Shown here: positions 1 through 6,426 of the stretch, piece by piece
Layout of the letters: each line of letters opens with the position of its first letter
Position numbering within the stretch: position 1 is the first letter of the stretch
DNA from: Candidatus Omnitrophota bacterium
GTDB taxonomy: Bacteria; Omnitrophota; Gorgyraeia; Gygaellales; Profunditerraquicolaceae
Direction of reading: 5' to 3'
Length of the DNA stretch: 19,893 nucleotides
NCBI GenBank assembly: GCA_028710845.1
Contig: JAQTTI010000012.1
Location: 1 to 19,893 of the forward strand
The notes under the pieces: model-generated
The model's database searches: none
Seen by the model: only the letters and a program-made list of their open reading frames with translations
What the model was told of the DNA's origin: nothing
Program-made: the position numbers and the translations under genes

Positions 1-27
1 TTAATATTTAATATGGCTAAATATTAA
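1..27. promoter_or_regulatory. Perfect inverted repeat, likely MarR operator
   Basis: TTAATATTTA (1-10) and TAAATATTAA (18-27) are perfect reverse complements with 10-bp arms and a 7-nt spacer. The repeat ends just before the ribosome binding site of the marR-like gene. MarR-family dimers bind palindromes of about this size and commonly repress their own operons, so this is inferred to be the autoregulatory operator. The window begins exactly at the repeat, so promoter elements upstream cannot be seen. An RNA hairpin role is less likely because the arms are almost entirely A/T. Confidence 0.6.
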
Positions 28-38
28 GGGGGTTAAGA

Positions 39-488
39 ATGACCGGTATATCGATTACTGATTTTGCCCACAAGATAGAAAAAATTATGCCTGAGATTAT
101 GAGGGGATTTGCCCGCCGGCAGCATAGCGATATATTTAAAGGAAAGATTACTCTTCCGCAGCTGCTTATCCTGGATATTTTAAACAGCCAGGGGGCGTCT
201 AAAATGACTGATTTAGCCAAAAAAATGAAGGTTACGACGGCAGCTTCAACCGGGATTGTTCAGCGCTTAGTCGTACAGGGATATGTTTTGCGGGAGTATG
301 ACGAAAAAGACCGTAGGTTGATTATTATAAAGCTTAGCCCCAAAGGTTCAGACGTTTTAAAGAAGATAAACCAGCAACGCACCCAATTAATCACCAGGAT
401 CTTTAGCCAAATATCAGAAGATGACCGAGCTGAATATCTGCGCATACTTATGCAGGTAAAAGATATATTAGATAAGGAAGAAAGTTGA
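39..488 (+). CDS. MarR-family transcriptional regulator
   Basis: A 149-residue protein, normal for MarR regulators. The N-terminal helix (about residues 1-35) would form the dimer interface. A winged helix-turn-helix follows: ITLPQLLILDIL, then SKMTDLAKKMKVTTAASTG, a recognition helix around TGIVQRLVVQGYV, and a wing carrying the family signature EYDEKDRRLIIIKLSPKG (about residues 87-104). A C-terminal helix completes the dimerisation region. The ATG has a GGGGG ribosome binding site (28-32) six bases upstream. Its stop overlaps the region just before the tolC-like gene, so it is the first gene of an efflux operon. By family precedent it would repress the operon and release DNA when it binds a small molecule; the ligand is not predictable from sequence. 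Confidence 0.9.
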   Translation: MTGISITDFAHKIEKIMPEIMRGFARRQHSDIFKGKITLPQLLILDILNSQGASKMTDLAKKMKVTTAASTGIVQRLVVQGYVLREYDEKDRRLIIIKLSPKGSDVLKKINQQRTQLITRIFSQISEDDRAEYLRILMQVKDILDKEES

Positions 489-490
489 AA

Positions 491-1792
491 ATGAAACAGT
501 TTATCACATTTTTCTTAACCTCACTAATGGTAATAGCTTACGTTCCAGGCCTAATTCAGGTTTGCCAGGCTGCCGAAGAAATAACCTTGACATTTAGTGA
601 AGCGGTAGCAATAGGCTTAAGGGATAACCGGAGCATTCTGTTAAAGGCCCAGGATGTTGAAAAAGCAAAGCTCAAGATAGCCGAAGCAGAAGGCGGGCTT
701 TTCCCTTCGCTTACTTATACCGGCAGCTGGTTTTATACAGCGGGACTATATACTAAGAATATTTCCCAAACCAATTCGCAAATCACTCTAAAGCAATATT
801 TATATCAAGGCGGCAGCGTAATCAATAATATAAAATATAATGGTTACAATCTTGAAGTCGAGCAGGCGCTTTTGGATAAAACTAAACTCGAAACTATCTT
901 TGCATTTTCCAAGGCTTATTATACGCTATTACTTACAAATTATTATACTGAATTGAATAAAGGGATACTGGAAAACAGCCGGGAGCATCTGGAATATATC
1001 AAAGCCCGTTATAAAAACGGCCAGGCTTCCGAAACCGATATTTTACAGGCTCAGGCTTCCTTGTCTAGTGTAGAGCAGGCTTACGAATCAAGCCGCAGTC
1101 AAAAAGAAGCGGCCCAGGCCTTATTGAATAATTTATTGTCTTTGGATAAGGATGTTTCGATTATTCCGGCTACGGAATTTACTTTTACCCCCAAAGAAGT
1201 TGCTTTTGACCAAGGTTTCTTAAAGGCCATGCAGGACCGCCCAGAAATAAAACAGTATGAGTCTCAGATTAAAGCCGATAAAGCCAATATCGAGATCAAT
1301 AAAGCAGGCAACCGTCCAAGTATTTATGCCTCTTGGGATTATTATGGACGTTCGCATGCAGTTACTACAACGGTTAATACCAGGAACTGGAATGATTACA
1401 ATGTATTCGGGGTGACTTTCTCCTGGCCGATCTTCGACGGATGGCAGACCAAGGCTAAGGTAGAGCAGGCCATTATTGATTTAAAGAAAAGCCAAATCGG
1501 TAAGACTAAAACAATCGAGGATATTGTCCTTGATGTAAAATATACCTATCTATCCTTAAAGGACTCGATTGACCAGATAAATGCCAGCCAGGCCGACATT
1601 TTATTCTACAAGAAAAATCTTGCCACTGCCGAGGAAAAATTTACCCAAGGATTAATCAGTTCATTAGATAAACAGGACGCTCAATTAAAATATGCCGTTT
1701 CATTATTTAACCAGAGACAGGCGCTTTACGATTATGTGATTGCTAAATTTAACTTTGACAGGGCTACGGGAGGTTTTCATGGAATCATATAG
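491..1792 (+). CDS. TolC-family outer-membrane efflux protein (RND operon)
   Basis: Outer-membrane channel of a tripartite efflux pump. A signal peptide ends near VCQA (about residue 27), followed by the usual TolC start LTFSEAVAIGLRDN. Long heptad-rich helices, including LAKAYY-type and YKNGQASETDILQAQ segments, alternate with beta-strand segments (GVTFSWPIFDGWQTKAKV), giving the two-repeat OEP architecture. About 433 residues is typical. The ATG at 491 is preferred (AGGAAG at 475-480, 10-nt spacing); an in-frame TTG at 485 overlaps the marR stop with only 4-nt spacing and remains possible. The downstream adaptor begins inside its last codons, so translation of the two is coupled. Substrate is unknown. 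Confidence 0.9.
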   Translation: MKQFITFFLTSLMVIAYVPGLIQVCQAAEEITLTFSEAVAIGLRDNRSILLKAQDVEKAKLKIAEAEGGLFPSLTYTGSWFYTAGLYTKNISQTNSQITLKQYLYQGGSVINNIKYNGYNLEVEQALLDKTKLETIFAFSKAYYTLLLTNYYTELNKGILENSREHLEYIKARYKNGQASETDILQAQASLSSVEQAYESSRSQKEAAQALLNNLLSLDKDVSIIPATEFTFTPKEVAFDQGFLKAMQDRPEIKQYESQIKADKANIEINKAGNRPSIYASWDYYGRSHAVTTTVNTRNWNDYNVFGVTFSWPIFDGWQTKAKVEQAIIDLKKSQIGKTKTIEDIVLDVKYTYLSLKDSIDQINASQADILFYKKNLATAEEKFTQGLISSLDKQDAQLKYAVSLFNQRQALYDYVIAKFNFDRATGGFHGII

Positions 1793-2657
1793 GAAAATGC
1801 TGATATTTATTTTTGTTGTTTTACTTTTAAACGGTTGCAGCAAAAAACCGGATGTAGCTGTCAATGGGCGGGTTGTCCCTGTAAAAGTCGATAAAATCAA
1901 ACTGCAGGACCTTCATGATACTTTGGATTATACCGGAGATATTAAGGCCCAGGATGAAGCAGTGATCTATCCTAAGGTAACCGGAAAAATAATCGAGAAA
2001 GTCAAAGAAGACGGGGCTTTGATAAAAAAAGGCGAGGCAATCTGCTATATTGACCGCGATGAAGTCGGATTAAAGTTTGAGAAGGCCCCTGTTGAAAGCA
2101 CATTAAGCGGTATTCTGGGCAGGGTTTACGTTGATATCGGGCAGAATGTTGCTTCTGATACTCCGATTGCCCTGGTGGTAAGTGTTGATAAGGTCAAGAT
2201 TAACCTGGAAATCCCGGAAAAATATCTGCCTAAAGTTACCGTTGGCCAGGAAGCTCAGATTAGCGTAGACAGCAGTCCGCAAAGAAAATTTACCGGAAAA
2301 GTTACCAAGGTAAGTCCGGTAATCGACCTTTCTACTCGCACTGCCCCGGTAGAGATAACCGTAGAAAACAAAGAATATCTTTTGAAAAGCGGTATGTTCG
2401 CCAAGGTTCAGCTTGTAATCGAAGCCAGGAAGGATATTCCCGTAATTTTAAAAGAGGCGATTATGGGCCATGAGCCGGATTATTATGTATACACCGTTGA
2501 AGACAAAAAAGCCCAGATGAAAAAGATTAAATTGGGTATTCGCCAGGGCCCCTATTTTGAAGTCACTCAGGGTTTAAAAGAAGGGGACCAGGTTGTAATT
2601 ATGGGCCAGCAGATGCTTGCTGACGGAGCAGCTGTTGAGCCGGAGATGGAAAAATAA
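1779..2657 (+). CDS. RND periplasmic adaptor, lipoprotein lacking the alpha-helical hairpin
   Basis: Membrane fusion protein linking the RND pump to TolC. The start is placed at ATG 1779 because GGGAGG (1768-1773) sits five bases upstream and the product then begins with a lipoprotein signal (FVVLLLNGC, Cys about residue 20). A longer TTG reading at 1740 lacks both. The barrel-sandwich half-motifs are present (YPKVTGKIIEKVKEDGALIK and LSGILGRVYVDIGQNVASD), followed by the beta-barrel and membrane-proximal domains ending in GLKEGDQVVIMGQ. At 292 residues it is short. Between the two lipoyl-like halves (about residues 80-115) there are only some 20 residues instead of the long coiled-coil hairpin that normally contacts TolC. 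It overlaps the pump gene by TAATG. Confidence 0.9.
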   Translation: MESYRKMLIFIFVVLLLNGCSKKPDVAVNGRVVPVKVDKIKLQDLHDTLDYTGDIKAQDEAVIYPKVTGKIIEKVKEDGALIKKGEAICYIDRDEVGLKFEKAPVESTLSGILGRVYVDIGQNVASDTPIALVVSVDKVKINLEIPEKYLPKVTVGQEAQISVDSSPQRKFTGKVTKVSPVIDLSTRTAPVEITVENKEYLLKSGMFAKVQLVIEARKDIPVILKEAIMGHEPDYYVYTVEDKKAQMKKIKLGIRQGPYFEVTQGLKEGDQVVIMGQQMLADGAAVEPEMEK

Positions 2658-5600
2658 TGAACCTGCCAGAATTCGGAGTAAAAAAGCCAGTCACCAATTT
2701 GATGATCTTTTTTGCGATCATTATCATCGCCCTTTATTCGATGAGCCGTTTAGGCATTGATATGATGCCTGAGATCGAACCTCCCCAAATATCGGTTATT
2801 GCCACTTATCCCGGCGCAGGTTCTTTGGATGTAGAAACGAATGTAACCGAAGAGCTTGAAAACCAGCTAGGTACCACGCCGGGACTAGAAAGAATTACTT
2901 CTACTTCATCGGAAGGCAGTTCGATCATTAGGTTAAAATTTATCTGGGGCACCAATCTGGATGAAGCTTCTAACGATGTCCGTGACCGCATCGAATTAGC
3001 CAAGCGTTCTTTGCCCGATATTCCTGATGAAATGGAAAATCCCTTCATTTTCAAGTTTAATACCGCCAATATTCCGATAATTTATTTTGCAATAACTGCC
3101 CAACAGACTTATCCGGACCTTTATGATCTGGTGGATAAAAGAATAGGCGATGCTATAAGGCAAATGCCGGGTGTAGGTACTGTTCAGATCCAGGGCGGGG
3201 GCCTGGAGCGCCAGATAAATATTTTTATCGACAGGCAAAGATTGGAAGGTTACAATTTTTCGATTCTCGATATCGAAAATAAATTAAGGCAGGAGAATAT
3301 TACCCAGCCCGTAGGCAGTTTAAAAACCGGGCTTACCGATTACCTGATCCGTCTTCCAGGGGAGTTTGCCCGTCCGGAAGAGATCAATCTTATTATCTTA
3401 GGAAAACGCAACGGCAATCCGGTTTATTTAAAGGACGTAGCCAGGATTGAAGACGGTTTCAAAGAAATAACCAGCCTTGTCCGTTTTAAAAAGAACCCCG
3501 GGATAATGATGATGGTCCAGAAACAAAGCGGGACAAATTCTGTTGAAGTCGCAGGCAGGGTGAAAAAGACAATTGAAGAAATCGCAAAAACCTTGCCTCC
3601 CGATGTTAAGATCAATACCATTTTTGATACCTCCCAGGACATTATCAATTCTTTGGATTCATTAAAATTTTCCGTTTGGCTGGGTATAGTTTTGGTTGTC
3701 ATGGTCACCTGGTTTTTCTTCAGGAACTTTGCTCCGAGCTTGATCATTGCCTTAACCATTCCTTTTTCGCTGATGATCTCTTTTATCTACCTGTTTTTAA
3801 GTAAAGGTACGATAAATACTATCAGTCTTTCTTCTTTAGCCATAGTCAGCGGCATGGTCGTAGATAACGCCATTGTTATTGTTGATAATATTTTTAGAAG
3901 GCTGGAAAGAGGCAACCGGCCTACGGAGTCGGCTATTTTCGGAACCAGTGAAATGTTCCTTTCCGTAGCCGCCTCAACACTTACTACTGTGGTTGTTTTT
4001 GTGCCAATGCTATTTATTCCCGGGGTAGTCGGAATAATTTTTGGCGGCCTGGCCATGATTATAATCGTAACCTTAGGAGCATCTTTGTATACAGCTACTA
4101 CTTTTGCTCCGATGCTTTCTTCCAAATGGTTGCGTCTAAACGGTACCCGTAAAAAGTCAAAGATCTTTGAAAGGTTTTATGCGGTTTCCGAACGCTGGTT
4201 TAAAAGCCTGGAAGGTTCTTACGCCAGGGTCTTGGGCTACTCTCTTTCCCATAAAAAACTTATTCTAATCGGTTTTATCATTGTATTTATAGCCAGCTTG
4301 TTCTTGGTTCCCTTTGTTGGAAGTGAATTCCTGCCGGAAGAAGATAGCGGAGATTTAAGGATCACCGCGCATCTGCCTATTGGAACGAGGATAGAAGAAT
4401 CCGATAAGGTCGCCAGAAGAATAGAGGATATCCTGGAAAAAAATGTTCCGGAGGCAAAATATTATTATGCCAGGGTTGGCCAGGTTACCGGGGTGGGCCG
4501 CCTGATGGGAGGGGCAAGCGGGACACATATTGTTACGGCAGGAGGCAAGCTCATACCAAAAGATCAAAGGAAGCGTTCCGTAAAAGAAGTTGGTAACCAG
4601 GTGAGGAGTAAAATCAGACAGATCCCGGGAATATTAAGGACCGATATTTCTACCGGTAATCCCTTGAGCAATTTAATTACCGGCGGCGGAGGAAAGTCTG
4701 TTGAGCTTGAAATAATCGGCCATTCTTTCGAAGATACTAATGCCCTTGCTTTTAGAATAAAAGAAATAATGGAAAAGATACCGGGAGCTGTGGATGTTAG
4801 TATTTCCCGAGAAGCAAACAGCCCGGAGTTAAAGATTGATGTTGACAGGGAAAAGGCCGCCAGTCTTGGTCTGGATATGACAACCATTGCCGCAAGTCTC
4901 AAATCCTTCATTCAGGGTAGTACGGCGACCAAATACCGTGAAAAGGGAGAGATGTATGACGTATATGTAAGGCTTGAAGAATCTTCGCGGGCTAAATTAG
5001 AAGACATCGAAAACCTGACTATCGTCGCCCCGCTTCCCCAGGATAATACCCCTTTCGTCGGATTAGAGAATTTAGCCAGCAAACAGGGGGTAAGCAGAAG
5101 CCAGATAAAGTTAAGTAATATTGCCAAAATAGAAGAGACTACCGGTCCGGACCGGATCGAACGCAAAAATAGGGAACGAATGGTAAGGGTGCAGTGTAAT
5201 ACATATAAACGTTCTTCCGGCCAGATCGTCGCAGATTTAAAAAAGGAAATTTCCAAGCTAGTGCTTCCTGCGGGAATTATGATAAATATCGGAGGGGATT
5301 ATGAAGAACAGGCAAAAGCTTTTGCCGATATGGCACTTTTGCTGGTCCTGGGGATAATCCTGGTGTATATGGTTATGGCAGCCCAGTTTGAGTCGCTGCT
5401 TGACCCTTTTATCATCATGTTTGCCATACCTTTTACTTTTATCGGGGTAATTCTGGGTTTTGCACTTACCGGCACTACTTTAAGTATTAATACATTCTTA
5501 GGAGTGGTAATGCTTATGGGTATTGTCGTTAACAATGCTATCGTCTTAATTAGTTACATCATTATGCTCAGGGCAAGGGGGCTATCAATGTATGATGCGG

Positions 5601-5836
5601 TAACCCAGGCTGGCCATGATCGTTTAAGGCCGATCCTGATGACTACGATAACTACCATTGCCGGGCTCCTGCCTTTGGCGCTTTCCCGGGGCGAAGGCTC
5701 CGAAGTCTGGCAACCCCTGGGGATTACTATGATCGGGGGGTTGAGTGTTTCAACTCTGGTTACTTTGTTGTTCGTTCCCACGCTTTATGCAGTATTCCAC
5801 AGGAAACAGGCTTTACCGGGGGGAGAGATAAAATGA
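2657..5836 (+). CDS. RND-family efflux permease, HAE1/AcrB-like
   Basis: Inner-membrane proton-driven efflux pump of 1059 residues, full length for the family. It has TM1 after a short N-terminal stretch (NLMIFFAIIIIALYSMSRLG), the first large periplasmic loop, TM2-6, TM7 (about residues 535-555), a second loop and TM8-12. TM4 carries GMVVDNAIVIVDN (from G399; D403, N404) and TM10 carries GIVVNNAIVLIS (from G955). Compared with AcrB, the first relay Asp (D407) is kept as D403, D408 is replaced by N404 and K940 by N959. The TM4 motif is not the DGAVVMVEN of metal-type (CzcA/CusA) pumps, so an organic amphiphile substrate is favoured. Translation is coupled to both neighbours: TAATG upstream and ATGA downstream. 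Confidence 0.93.
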   Translation: MNLPEFGVKKPVTNLMIFFAIIIIALYSMSRLGIDMMPEIEPPQISVIATYPGAGSLDVETNVTEELENQLGTTPGLERITSTSSEGSSIIRLKFIWGTNLDEASNDVRDRIELAKRSLPDIPDEMENPFIFKFNTANIPIIYFAITAQQTYPDLYDLVDKRIGDAIRQMPGVGTVQIQGGGLERQINIFIDRQRLEGYNFSILDIENKLRQENITQPVGSLKTGLTDYLIRLPGEFARPEEINLIILGKRNGNPVYLKDVARIEDGFKEITSLVRFKKNPGIMMMVQKQSGTNSVEVAGRVKKTIEEIAKTLPPDVKINTIFDTSQDIINSLDSLKFSVWLGIVLVVMVTWFFFRNFAPSLIIALTIPFSLMISFIYLFLSKGTINTISLSSLAIVSGMVVDNAIVIVDNIFRRLERGNRPTESAIFGTSEMFLSVAASTLTTVVVFVPMLFIPGVVGIIFGGLAMIIIVTLGASLYTATTFAPMLSSKWLRLNGTRKKSKIFERFYAVSERWFKSLEGSYARVLGYSLSHKKLILIGFIIVFIASLFLVPFVGSEFLPEEDSGDLRITAHLPIGTRIEESDKVARRIEDILEKNVPEAKYYYARVGQVTGVGRLMGGASGTHIVTAGGKLIPKDQRKRSVKEVGNQVRSKIRQIPGILRTDISTGNPLSNLITGGGGKSVELEIIGHSFEDTNALAFRIKEIMEKIPGAVDVSISREANSPELKIDVDREKAASLGLDMTTIAASLKSFIQGSTATKYREKGEMYDVYVRLEESSRAKLEDIENLTIVAPLPQDNTPFVGLENLASKQGVSRSQIKLSNIAKIEETTGPDRIERKNRERMVRVQCNTYKRSSGQIVADLKKEISKLVLPAGIMINIGGDYEEQAKAFADMALLLVLGIILVYMVMAAQFESLLDPFIIMFAIPFTFIGVILGFALTGTTLSINTFLGVVMLMGIVVNNAIVLISYIIMLRARGLSMYDAVTQAGHDRLRPILMTTITTIAGLLPLALSRGEGSEVWQPLGITMIGGLSVSTLVTLLFVPTLYAVFHRKQALPGGEIK

Positions 5837-6126
5837 AAATGGCGATGATCATTTATAATGAGGCATTGGATGACGAAGTTGCGGAGGTCCTGCAGAGCTG
5901 TTGCTTGGTCCAAAACTATACTAAGATTTCCGGAGTTTTTGGGCGGGGGTCTTTAAGCGGTACGCATTTAGGTACGGACATCTGGCCGGGAAGAAACAAT
6001 ATTTTGTATGTTGCTTGTGAAGATATGGAAGGTAAAAAGATAATTACTGCAGTTAAGCAGCTTAGAAAAAGCTTAGGTGCTGAGGGAATAAAGGCTTTTC
6101 TTATGCCTATTGAAGATTTGACCTGA
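5833..6126 (+). CDS. PII-like small protein coupled to the RND pump
   Basis: A 97-residue protein with the alpha/beta layout of the PII (GlnB-like) superfamily: MAMIIYNEALDDEVAEVL as strand-helix, a loop with GVFGRGSLSGTHLGTDIWPG (residues 34-53) at the T-loop position, strand NNILYVACED, helix IITAVKQLRKSLG and a final strand GIKAFLMPIEDL. It is not a classical GlnB/GlnK: the uridylylated Tyr region is absent. Cys23, Cys24, His45 and Cys62 could bind metal, but this is inference. Its ATG overlaps the pump stop (ATGA), so it should be made with the pump. PII-like proteins have been reported beside RND and metal-efflux genes. A sensor or modulator of the pump is the simplest idea; function is unproven. 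Confidence 0.75.
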   Translation: MKMAMIIYNEALDDEVAEVLQSCCLVQNYTKISGVFGRGSLSGTHLGTDIWPGRNNILYVACEDMEGKKIITAVKQLRKSLGAEGIKAFLMPIEDLT

Positions 6127-6145
6127 ATAATTTCTTATAAAAGCC

Positions 6146-6161
6146 ATTTAATTAATTAAAT
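6146..6161. repeat. 16-bp perfect palindrome next to the helicase promoter
   Basis: ATTTAATTAATTAAAT is a perfect palindrome that abuts and overlaps the first base of the -35 box at 6161-6166. It could be an operator or an UP-like AT-rich element that raises promoter strength. Its sequence is low in complexity, so chance cannot be excluded. Confidence 0.4.
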
Positions 6162-6189
6162 TGACAAGTTCAGCGTAAAGGGGTATACT
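6161..6189 (+). promoter_or_regulatory. Near-consensus sigma70-type promoter for the helicase operon
   Basis: TTGACA (6161-6166), a 17-nt spacer and TATACT (6184-6189) form an almost ideal housekeeping promoter. Transcription would start near 6196, leaving a leader of about 80 nt before the zinc-knuckle ORF and about 225 nt before the helicase. The upstream efflux operon ends at 6126, so this is an independent transcription unit. Confidence 0.75.
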
Positions 6190-6202
6190 AAATTCGAAGA
6201 TT

Positions 6203-6253
6203 AGGTTTTTTAAAGCCGCCAAGTGGGACATACTAACCTTTGCGGCCTTTTTT
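6203..6253 (+). ncRNA. Structured leader: pseudoknot-like, terminator-like element
   Basis: Directly downstream of the predicted transcription start are two interleaved complementary pairs: AGGTT (6203-6207) with AACCT (6235-6239), and AAAGCCGC (6212-6219) with GCGGCCTTT (6242-6250, one bulged C). The order A-B-A'-B' fits an H-type pseudoknot or two competing hairpins. The second stem runs straight into a T-rich tract (6248-6253), so it resembles an intrinsic terminator placed inside a leader, that is, an attenuator. DEAD-box helicase genes are often controlled through their 5' leaders, for example in cold response. No known riboswitch class is recognised here. It could alternatively be a short stand-alone terminated RNA. 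Confidence 0.5.
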
Positions 6254-6276
6254 ATTTATAAGAGAGGGGTGTTCAA

Positions 6277-6426
6277 ATCAAAAAGATAAAGACTTCGATT
6301 AAAGGAAGAAAATGTAAATTTCTGCACTGTAAACATATTTTAAGTATTTACAACCATGAGGCTTATTGCCATATTCATCTTGGTCTTTTAGCCAATGACG
6401 GAAAGAGCAGGTTAGTTAAAGTATGA
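6277..6426 (+). CDS. Small CCCH zinc-knuckle protein with non-canonical start
   Basis: A 49-codon open frame not found by standard start-codon rules. It encodes a basic N-terminus followed by CKFLHCKHILSIYN and AYCHIH, giving C-x4-C-x12-C-x2-H (Cys13, Cys18, Cys31, His34 counted from 6277). The LSIYN-x4-C part resembles the LSxYN...C zinc-ribbon pattern seen in other short bacterial proteins. Its TGA overlaps the helicase ATG (ATGA), typical of translational coupling. An in-frame stop at 6259-6261 bounds it upstream, and no ATG, GTG or TTG lies in frame before the Cys cluster. A GAGAGGGG ribosome binding site (6262-6269) stands seven bases before ATC at 6277, so a rare AUC start is proposed. 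An assembly indel placing GTG 6269 in frame, or a frameshift, are alternatives. Confidence 0.55.
   Translation: MKKIKTSIKGRKCKFLHCKHILSIYNHEAYCHIHLGLLANDGKSRLVKV

Noticed and set aside
6212..6253. Simple intrinsic terminator of the RND operon
   Set aside because: A terminator-like stem and T-tract exist, but they lie downstream of a near-consensus promoter (6161-6189) and include an interleaved second pairing, so a leader element of the helicase unit is the better reading. Dual use cannot be excluded.
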